Part shown: positions 10,101-22,100 of the stretch, piece by piece
Position numbering within the stretch: the stretch's first letter is position 1
Layout of the letters: every line of letters begins with the position of its first letter
Source of the DNA: Ciona intestinalis
Taxonomy: Eukaryota; Chordata; Ascidiacea; Phlebobranchia; Cionidae
Direction: 5' to 3'
NCBI RefSeq assembly: GCF_000224145.3
Contig: NC_020174.2
Location: forward strand, 5,811,106-5,875,105
DNA: 64,000 nt
Program-made: the position numbers and the translations under genes
Notes under the pieces: model-generated
Databases searched by the model: none
What the model saw: the letters and a program-made list of their open reading frames with translations, nothing else
What the model was told of the DNA's origin: nothing

Positions 10101-13100
10101 ACTCGGGTTTGAGGGTAAACCACCATTACCCTACGACCAGATCAGCTTCCACTACCCTCTACATAGATATCTCGCACATTTCTTATGTAATGCCATCAAA
10201 AACCAAGGTTTGGGATGATTTCTTTAGTTTTATTTTGTTCTATGTTGGTAAGGCACACCAAGGGTCTGAGGGTTAAGGCCAAAGTTGGCCCATTACCCAA
10301 CATCCGGGGTGCTACCGCATGGACCTTACCAGTTTTTAGAGCCTGTTGCTTCCCAGAAGGTAGGTGACAAGGTGTTAAATGGTAATGGATGGGAGACTTT
10401 CGTTGACAGCTTAGCCATGCTTAGAACTTCCTTAGTTACTTATGAATGTAAAACGTTTTAAAATGCAGGGGAGGCAGTAATAGTTAGATGAAAATTCTTT
10501 TAAACAATGATACCATTGTTAACTGATTAACACAGTACAAAATATTCAGGTAGACCTGACTACCATGCAACCCAGGTTTGGTGCCGATACCCTTAGGTTA
10601 AATATTGATCACTTTCACTTAATCTTAAGCCATGTGTAATTACCCCACTAGCAATTAATATGAGCAGGTCAATTGAGTTTAAAAAGTTAAATCAATAAAT
10701 CACTACTAAATATGCAGCAAACAAAAATCGATTCTAACTAATAGTGTAGCAACGAGACATATATTTGGTAATTACTATTACTAGCCCTTTTAGTACACCA
10801 TTACTTTGCCTTCAACCAGAATTGCCCGACAACATGAGTAGCAGACAATGGCAGATGAACGAAACATGCCACATTGCATTTTAGAAATTTAGTTCTTAGG
10901 AAGAGCCATGTTAATGTACCACCATTATTTTTTTTTATCTAAATGTATATTTTTAGTCCACAAACTTGTAGTGGTAACGTTAGGGTGTTATAACACAGAT
11001 TTTGAAACAACGGTAGTATAAGTTTCAGCTTTTAAACTTTCTGTTAGGTGTCTATAAAAACAAGCAGAGCCAAAGTATATTGCATTCACCACATTAATCA
11101 ATGAGGTTCCCTATGTTTGACAACTTTGAGTGTAATTGCATTTTAACAATGTCACCCCAGATTTCACTCTGCTGTTATGTGTTAATAGATACAAGCAGAG
11201 CCAAAGTATATTGCATTCACCATATTATTCAATGTGGTTCACTATTTTTGTCAAAAAAATATATATAATTTTTTTTTCACAGCTGTTGAGATCTCCGACA
11301 TTGGTGTTGACCATGATGAAGCTGTTAAGTTAATGGCACATCCATTGCAGGTAATGGATGCTTGTGAATTAATTTTGTATAAGTCATTTAAATCAATGAG
11401 TATACACTAACATTACTCTGATAAATATTACAACTTGAATAGGACTTTAAAACATTAAATTTCTAGATGAGTTGTTTTGGGCTTATAATAGACATTTGTA
11501 GAAGCAACATGTAAACTGAATATACATGTGTAACAGCCATTATATATTGTACAAGTGTTATTATATTTTGTACAAGTGTTTTTTCCGTATGGTTGATAAT
11601 TTAGACAACACTTTAGTGACCACTGGGCTTGAGTAATGGGTATTAAGTGTCTTGTTTAAGGGCACGTACCCGCATATACCCAAAATAGTTGCATTTATAG
11701 AATAAACTTATGTTATTATATTATGTATGTAGGTTCTGGCTTGCATGCATGAGATACAAGTTGGAATGTGGGTTCGAAATGGTGCTTATATCTCAACACA
11801 AGCTCTTGCTTACAAACAATATTTCTTCTGCTCATTTTTCTTTGATGCCGACTTATACTTGTTACAGGTATCTATAACTTGTTCTGGGGTAATGGGCCGA
11901 ATCTGGCCTAAATCCCAGGTCCCTGACAAGGACCTCACTCATGTAGAAAGAACTTGTACTACAAATGTACTCGAATGCAGTAGTTTTTAATTTAAAACAA
12001 TGTTGTATTTTTAATAATAATGATAATATTGTTCACAATAAGTGCAACTTTGTTATTTAACAAAAATTGAACCTTTAAAATCATGGTTCTAATAAAAAAT
12101 TGCAACTTTATTGCCAAGCTGACAGAATTACCCAACAATCGTTTTAAGAGTTGGGAAATTGGGCTAAATCTTGGCTTTGACCTAAATCCTAGGTCTTTTT
12201 TCACAAATAATGAATAAAAAATGATTTATAAAAAAAATACAAGCGTATTCTAAACAAATATATATAAAATTATTGCAAAAAAATACAAAAAGTAAAAGTT
12301 TACACAATCAATATTCCCCACAGTTCTGTGCTTCCATAATCTCGCCAGATCTTTTCATTGCTTCAATATTTGAGCGATGCCGAGTGACTAACCACCTCAC
12401 GGTGTCGGATCACAATCCATCCTCATCTGATTCAAGTCCAGATGAGGATCGAGCTCCCAAGATGATGGAAGCGGCTTTCAACATCCTCCTCTCTGTACTT
12501 GGGATCCAGATTCACCTTGGTAAGTCTTGTTGCTGAATATTTTTTTTGGAAGTGAAAATAAAAAAAGAAAATAATTTGAAACTTAATTTAAAAAAAAAAT
12601 TAATTAGAAACTAAAATTTAAAAAAGTTGTAAAAACTTGAAACTAAAACTAAATAAAGATAATAGTTTAAAAAATAAACTCAAACAATTTTTTAATTGTT
12701 TATCGTGATATGTTTATAGGTTTACCAGATGATGAAGTCATAAGGTCTGAAACAGTTGTCCTGCTTTCCTCTCAATCTTGTACATACAGTAAGTTGTCTG
12801 ACCATATACCCCAGTGTCATGAGTCGCACTCCGGTCTCAGGTCTCGACATTATATGTCTCTCTTCAGTGATTGCCTAAGCCAGCTTGCTGTCAAGAAAGA
12901 AGGTAAGTACAACTAAATATATCTATTTCTGGAAACCATATACTTTATGTAGCTGATGTTTGCATTTTGCCACATAATCTCACTTAAAAATAGGAAACCG
13001 TAAAGGTGTAAATCTTAACTTGTGAGTAGGTACTGCCTATTAGGATAAATAAGTTATATTCATTCATTCACTTGTATAAGTAAACCTTTACTTGTAGGTA

Positions 13101-16100
13101 GACATTGTTGTTCTCAATTACATATATAAGTTGTCTTGGGTGCTGGGGTATCGGGCAACTTTGGTCTAAATCCTAACTACTCTAGACCTCACTTAGATAG
13201 CTAAAGGTACAACACCACTAGGACAAAAAGTAAAATTTGTGTCTCAGTATTTTTCCTAAAATTACTGATACAACATTACAATAAAGGAGAGGCAATGGAC
13301 CAAACCACATACATTCTAAACAACACCGCGTGGAAATATTACGACCCGGTGTTTACCGAACATCGGACGCTTTACAAGAAGGTTGTTCAACAGGCAAGTA
13401 ACATAAGATTTGTAACATCACTGTACACGTTTACTAAGTACTTAAATAAGGATAGTCAATTTTTGTAGCTAAGCGATTTTAAAAATGTGAACGCTCATGC
13501 AATAATAATGGAAACACTAAATGCTAGAATAGAATTTATTTAAATAGGAGACTTATATTGCTAGTTTTTGGTGAAATGAACAAATCTTTGGTACACCATT
13601 ATACCCTTTTTGCATGGTCACTTTTATGCTCGTAAGTACTCGCATATTTACTCGCAAACGCTTATGACGTTATGCGTATTAACTTTGTTTTTGTGAGTAA
13701 ATATGCGAGTACTTACGCGCATAAAAGTGACCATGCAAAAAGGGTATAAGTTAGACTCAATTTTTTTCTGCATGTTTGGTAGATTGTGTCCATTAAATTA
13801 TAAGCTATTATTTATGCTAATAAAAGTTGTTTAATCAATTATTTATTTAATACACCAGGCACATACCAACTACTTCCAACACCTCAGAGATAACAGTCTA
13901 ATACCACAGCAAGGAATAACTGAATCTACAATATGGCCACCATATATACGTAAGTACTAATTTTTCCTTTTACAAAAATGACATCTATATATATATATAT
14001 ATACAACAATGAGACCCCCAGGGGTAAAGTTATGTTGGTATAGATACTGCAGCGCCTGCTTGTTTTTTGTGCTAGTTTTACAAGTTAATTTGAGATTATT
14101 CTATTCTCGTAATTTATGATTGTAACGCTACAAAAAACTTTAAACTATAAAAAAGCCTCCACTACTAAAAAATGTCACATTTAAAAAATGGTAAATTGTG
14201 TTTATATCGGTGTTGCTACAATTAATCTGATACCACTTCTGTTCTATTACAGCTATTTCCGAACCACCCCACAGCTACAAAGGGTTAACCCGTATATTAC
14301 ACTGTCGTACAACTCATGCCTTCATCTATGTTATATTATATAAAGCACTTCACGATCATGCTGCTGTTACAGAGACAGTAAGTTCGCAGTTTTTGTTCAC
14401 AAAATTTGATCTGTGCTAACACTATTTAGAGTAAAATGTTCAAATCCGACACCAATTATAGTGTAAATAACTTTTCACAGTACCCTAATTGTATTGTGAA
14501 AACAAAAATAAAACAAATTTTGGCAATAATTATATTTTAACATTAAAATCGTTATTTCCATTTACAGTTATATAGAGAGTAATGTAACTGTACATTTTCC
14601 TGATAAATTATTATGCCATCAAGATATATAGCATGTCTGTATACTATACAAGTATAGGAGGGTGGGGGAAATGGGACACCTTTTCATTCTATTTTCTTGA
14701 CTCGCATGGTAGTAAACAAAGAACATTCAAAGAATTATTAAACCGTATCCTCGCGACCCCCATAGACCGTTGTTAATTGTTTAAAACACGACCAGGATAT
14801 TTGGATATTATGTGCTAGAAGTGTACCGTCTTTCCCCACCTTAGTATTTAAATATTTTCACAGACACTGGCGATGGCTCTTCATGTATTAGAGGCGGCAT
14901 TAAGCTTACGAAACAACCACACGGAAGATGTGCACGGTCTCAGCTCCCCAGATTTGAAACGTAGCAAAGTGGAAGACTCGTGGCACAAACTCTTCCACTC
15001 CTGGTTTGAATCGGAGGACATACTCATCAACATCCGGAAGACAATAGACATGGTGCAGGCCCCTCTTTGGAAGAAGATGGACACTTCACACGATATGGAT
15101 GTCTCACAAGGTATGGCTTGCTTCTATTCTATATAGGTACATATACTGGTATAGTAAGGTTCTAGAGATCTGGGATTAAACTCAGAGTTGGTTCATTAAC
15201 TCCTAGTCATATGCAAATTGTTATAGAGTGAAAAATGATTAAAAATTGATACAAAAAGTTTAAAAAAGTGACACTCGTGATTGTAGTATTCTTTGGTTAC
15301 TGAAAATATGCATAAACTTTAGACCCAAAAAATCTGTTTAGTTGTGTAATAAAGTATTTTTCCATAGCTACTTTTTGTAGCAATTTTTAAAAAAATGTCC
15401 AATTGATTTTTTTGCTAGCACAAACACCTGTGTTGTTAGAGAGAAAAATGAGACAAATGGTCGAAGCAGAAAATTTGTGAAATATATCTTGTTTCTAAAA
15501 AGAATATAACGTTTTTATTTACAGAGCAAAATAATGAGAACTCGGGAAATTCACAAACAACTGGTCAGTCGGCAACCTTTGTTGCAACAGGGGTAAATAT
15601 TTGTTATTTTGAGATGACCAAAATATATGTAATATATACCAAACTTGAATTTATAAAGCATTGGTTGAAGAAACCTAAATTACAGAAAAACTTCCACAGT
15701 TTTGTTAACTAACAATTATGAAAAATAACCCATAAAAAATATTAAACTCCTACTTTAAAAAAAAACTTGTTTTTCCAACAATTTTTAAAATAATTTTAAC
15801 ACAGAAAAAAACGTTATTTTTGAAAGGAAAATTGTTTAAAATGTAATTTCACAGGAAAGCATGTTAAGCATGCTGATTAAGCTGCATGATAAGTTTCATG
15901 GGAACGCTGGCAGTTTCCATCTTGACATAAATAAACTGTTTGGACGCGAACGTACAACAGTTATACCATCCACCCCAACAAATGTCATTTCCAACGTTCT
16001 TCATGTGGCTGCCTCGAAAAGCTCTGAACTCCAAATGGTAATAAATAAGTTTAGTATGATGTTACATTCACTATAACTCGTAACCTGGAACAAGATATGA

Positions 16101-19100
16101 AATAAAACATCCATGTTATAACCTGAACCGATGTTGCTCTGCCCCACTTATGCTAGAAAAGTACCAATCTAGACTTGTCTAGATTAACCATTTTCAAGAA
16201 AAAAAATGTTTTCAAGAGAAATCTTTTATCTGTTAAAGAAAATGAACACAAAAAAGTAAGACAAATTTCTGTTTTCATCAAAATAATTTCTGTTTTTATC
16301 AAAAATTTAAATAAAAAAATGTTGACAGATTTATTTACTTATGTTTTTTTTACTTTTTTTTAAATGTTAACTAATAATTTTTTACTTTTTCTCAGACCAT
16401 CCAGGTGATCATGAAGAGCTTGTCTCCGAGTACTTCCTCTTCCACCTCCCCTATGAACAGTCAGGATGGTGGAGGACCAAGTGTGGATTATGAGAAGATA
16501 AAGAGGAGGAAGCAAGCAAGGGAGGCGAGGATTAGAATGATGCAACAACTCGCTGAGAAACAGAAACAATTTATGGGTGAATAATATTCCAGCTACTGTT
16601 AAACAATTCATTTGTAGCTAAAAATTTTTAAATAGTTTGCTCAAACTTTTTTGCAAACTTTTTAATAATTTCCTTTAATTTATTTAAAAAAATATTTTTT
16701 GATAATTTTTATGTGTTTAAATATTTGTTTGCTTCCCTAACTAAAATTTTTCCTTTTAAATTTAACAATTTTATTTGGGGTGTTGAGGTGACAAACCAAC
16801 TCTGGCCTAGATACTGCAACATGCCATTCTCCTATAGAGTTAGGGCTACAGGTATTGTTTAATTGTGTAAAGATGCTTAGTTTAATACCAAATAGGACGA
16901 GAAAAGATAACAAAAACATACCCCATGACCCATCTTAACCCACCCTACTATACAATTGTTTGAACATTTAAAACAATTCCTGAATCAAGCGTGACCGTTT
17001 CCATTTCTTTTATTTTTTAGAAAATGTTGAAATGAATGAACTTGACTCTTCTAATGAGGAAACCACGGCATCTGTGTCCACGGAACCTCCATTCAATACT
17101 TCGCCACTTTCTGATGACACTGAACCACCAGCAAAGTACGAGTGTGTGATCTGCGGCACTGTGGAGACAGAAATGGAGGCGCCATCGGTAGTGAATGCTC
17201 CAAACCGAGAGCAGAAATTGATGGGTATTATTTGCCTTGCTCAAGCCACATCTGTGCTGGGTGAGATTTTGTTATTTATTGCAACAAAAGTCGCCGTGGC
17301 AAAGAACTTAGCTCAGAGGTGATGGGTTCAAGGCTTGATGCTGCTACCATTGTGTGCATCTGTTTCCATAAGCAAGACACAAGTGCTCCAACCCAGTGAT
17401 GTTTTTTAAATTATTGAATTGTCAGCTTCACATGAATAATCACCCACCAAGTTACATGCGTGTCAATATAATTTGTGGTAGTTCAAAATAGACTAAAGTT
17501 TTACATTATGATACTTTTCTATATTCCAGGCCATCGTAGTGACAGCAATAACAGGTTGGCTCCCTTCAAACCTGGAAATCCTCACCGCATGATACCACAC
17601 AAGAACTCATACAAATATTTTGTTCAGAAAAGAAACAGTTGGTTAAGATTGAGCTCATACAAGCATGTTATTGGAGGTTAGTTGTGATATACGATATTTT
17701 TGGGAGAATAGTCTTGTGGCTCACGGTTATAGCTCATCGTGTAGCGACCCCGCTTATTTTCTTCCAACTAAATGTAAATATGTTTTTAACAGTAAGCTTA
17801 TTTTAGCAACTGTTGTTTTGTCGCTATATCCAGTCTTTTCCTTTAAATGATAGTATTTCTAAATCTTTACTACCGTAATCGAAACAAATAAATTTAAAAA
17901 AAAAAGGGTTTAAAAATTATTTATAATAATTTATTATTCCCGTAATAAGAAGATACTGGTTTAGGTGTTGCTATTGTTGTGGTTGTGTGACTCTGGACAA
18001 GGTGTTTATTGGCCATTGCTCCAACCCAAATGGTAACTAAGTGGTTCTAGAAATCTGTAATTATTCTTTGTTCACTACCAAATTAAACGAGGAAAGATAA
18101 TGAAAACTTGTCTCAGCTTACCCCACCCTACTATATAATAATCGACCAAAATACATCTCCTGTCCATCTTTTTTTTAAAAACAAAATCTTTGCAGAGACT
18201 GAAACAGCTGACATTGCCGTGGGCGCGCACATATCGACCTGCGGCCACCACGTGCACTTTTCGTGCCACCGGGACTACACGGACTCCGTGTCCCAGCACG
18301 AATCATCACAGATCAGCAGGGATATGCCGCATGGTTTCCAATGCCCCATGTGTAGGCAGGTCTCTAATATTATTCTGCCATGCAATATACGATACAGGCG
18401 TACAAGTGAACTGAGGTGAGAACTATTTTTATTTATTTTGTTAAAAGAAAAATATTAAACTAATTTTAAACTTTAAAAAAAAATTAAACTTTACAAACTA
18501 TAAAAACTGACAGTATGGAATGCCAAGCTTTTTTACTTTCCTGAGAAAGCATTAGTTTGCCTCGGAGTTACTTTTTACTTTGTTGTTTACGCCAACACCC
18601 AGCCAGAAAAAAAATTGGGGGGGGGTTTAATAAATTTTTTTTTTATATTTTTTTCAAGTTTTTTTGGGTTTAAAAGGACGGGTCGTGACCCCTAACCCCC
18701 CTGGCTGCGCCACCGCCAACACCTATGGTTGATCGTTATACCTTTATACACAGACCTGATGTTCCATCTGATACAAACATCGTGAATGCTTGTTCAACCA
18801 CAGCAACCACTATATCACTAACAATTCAAACCACCCTTCATGTTATAATGATGGTACGGCTGAACTTGGAGCAACATCTGCTACAACTCGGCAACACTTT
18901 ACTTGCGTCTTCAACATCATATGGGTCGCCACGCGGAGCCAATTCTTGCATTCAAAGAAAACTACCCATTGGTAAATATGCATGGATAAAAAATAGCATT
19001 AACTTATCTTGGTGGGGTAAGAACAGTGGTTATAACACGGGTATACACCTCGTGCTTGCTTTTGAGATGTATAAAAAATCATAAATTTGTATATTGATAG

Positions 19101-22100
19101 AAATGTTCAAATGCAGAACTGTTACGTTGTTTGATACTTTGGTGGTACTTTTGAATCCTTTAAGGTATTTTCATCTTTTGTCATTGTTGTGCCCGTTTAA
19201 CCCAGTAATCCTTACAGGTCCCATGTTCTTTCTACTTCAACGAATCAACATAGGTTTACACAAATCCTCCACCAGCAAAACAATCAAAGATTTGCTTTCT
19301 AACCTTGAATTCCCAACTTCTGGCTTGAACTCAAAACAAGAATTACCTTTGTTGCTACAGGATCCAATCTCTCTACTGATAAAGGTAATTATTTTGCATT
19401 TTGTTTTTATTTTTGCAACTCGATTTGTACACAACTTATTGGGTCATATAAAATCCAAAAACAATGTCAGAAAATCTCTTTTATAATACTTCTGGCGGCA
19501 ACAACATATATTTTTTTGGTAGTATACAAAGAATATTCAAAGAAATATAAAACGGTATCTTTTTTGTACTCTCATAGGCCATAGACCGTTGTTAATTGTT
19601 TGAAACACGATCAAGGTATTTGGATATTATGTGCTAAAGTCGTCCCTTCTTCCCCCACCCTACTATATATATATTTTTAAACTATATGCCTGCCCTGTTA
19701 CAAGACAACCATATTTTCTCAGATCAGCTCAAGTTTCTATCCTTCCCTTACGCAATACCGCAGCCATGTACAACTACTATACAACCTTGCGTACGTGCAA
19801 TCTCTTATACAAGTATGCACCCAGTTCTCACACGACGAACGAAGGTAATTAAAGTAGAATTACGAATATGGCCCGTTTTGTAAGATTAGTCAAATTATTT
19901 TCACTGTTTTTTTATTACGTGAGTTCAATGTTCCTACTTTCCCCACTTCTCTAAGAGTGTGCGACTAATTTACTCAGTATCAGTTTAATTGTATCTAAAT
20001 ATGGACTTTTTATCCCAGAAAGTTGTTTATGCTGGACCATGAGTATAGTGTATAAAAGGTTACATGAGTTGTATAATTATAGCTGCATGTGTTACGGGTC
20101 ATAGTTACATAAGTTACATTTCCAATGTGTCGTTGTTTAAGCAATTACACCAGTTTCACCAGTCAAAGTTAAAAATCTGATGCCGAATCATGCCTATAAC
20201 ATTGGCTACTGTAAAAAAAACAACAAAAAAACGAAGCAATTGATAAGTTGATTGGTTAAACGATTAAAAACGATGCAGATTGATTAAAATAATCTTATTT
20301 CCCTCAGAGCATGGAAGAGCAATGTTAGTGCATCACTTGGCGGGATTCCTTTTTCCCCAACTGATATGAACTGTTTGTTGGGACTTGTAATTCAAACACT
20401 GGATGCAAAAACTTTTAAAACAGATGAATCTCATTTATTTAGTAGCAGTGGTCTTGGTTACCTTAACACCGTCTTCTCACCCCAGGTTTGTGTTGAATAA
20501 GAATCTCCAACAATAAATAAGTCTGAACATGCCATTCAGTGCAAAATATATCTCTTATATTATACAATTTGCTGAACTTAATTTTTGTCTGGTATGTCTT
20601 TCGTAGCACCAAATCCTGACTGTATTTCTTTACAAAAGAGTCATAAGATTAATTAAGTCCCATTTATCGATTTGTTCATCAATTTATTTTGTAACATTAT
20701 GCGAGGATAAATAGTTTACATACGTGGTAACTCGTAAGCAGGCACGAGTTGTATGAAACAGAACACTCTTGTTAAAACGACTGTCGTTGCCCTGCCACAC
20801 AGGGCTAAATAACTCACGTCACATCCACTCAAACATTATGTAACAATATGTGAGGATAAATAAGTTGCATATGGTAACTTGTGAGCGGGCAAAAAGTGGA
20901 GAAACCTATCATTGGCTCACCACGCAGGGCTAAATAACTAACATCCATCCACTCAAATATTTATTATTTACCACAACCCCAAACCACAGTCAGTAGTAAC
21001 CAACGTCGAGCAATCCCTCCTCTCCTACCTTCGGATCGCTGCTCTTCTACAATCTCACATCTTCTCCCAACATCCGATCCCCATCCAATCAGAGTCCGGA
21101 AACGAATTCTTAGAGCTTGTCAAAATTTTAGGTGATTTAACAAAAAATTTAAACAAAATTTTAAATTAATATTTTTAACATATTTTGAGTTTAATTAATG
21201 TAAAAACAACTTTTAAATATATACTTCTATAAAAATAGAAAGGTAACAGTTGTTATAACACAGGTGTTCTGTTTCATACACCTCGTGCTCGCTTACGTAT
21301 CACCACGTATGTAACTGTGTTTTACCATTTTGCAAAATCACTACAAAGTATATATGAATGCACTTACCTAAATATTTTTACGCAGGTTTATTTGAAGGCA
21401 AGGATAGTGTGAGTGCGACCAAATGCTTAAAATGGAGGTCGCCTAGGTCGGTTATAACGCGGTGGTGTGACGCTGTAAGTTGAATACGAGGTTCTTTATC
21501 GATTGTGTTTGCTTGAAATAATCATTATAAAGTTTAGTAACAATCACCCACGTAGTTACATATGTGGTAACTCATAAGCAGGCACGAGGTGTAACAACTG
21601 CCAAGACACACCAGGATAAAACAAGTTACATTCATATATAAGAGTTTGAGACGTTTTAAACACTTTCACTCAAGTTTTTATATCTGTGGTTTGTTTTAAC
21701 CACTGTCGTTTTGTTGCTATTTCCATTCTATTTGGTATTTTGATTAAACTTACTTTATTCCTGTATCGAAAGAGATAAATACAGTTCATATATTAGGGTG
21801 GGGGAAGGGACACCTTTAGCACATCATATCCAAATATCCTGATCGTGTTTTAAACAATTAACAACGGTCAATGGGAGTTGTGAGGTTATTGTTTTATATT
21901 TCTTTGAATTTTCTTTGTTTACCACCAAATGGGACGAGAAAGTAGAATAAAAAGGTGTTCCATCTTCCCCCACTCTAGTTATACTATATGTTGTTCAAAC
22001 TCACCATCAAACACAACCTTATAAAACACAACTTTTTTACAGCTCAACAACTTTGTGAGGACAGATGTCGTAATATCCCGTCAATTAATCAACGCTCGCA

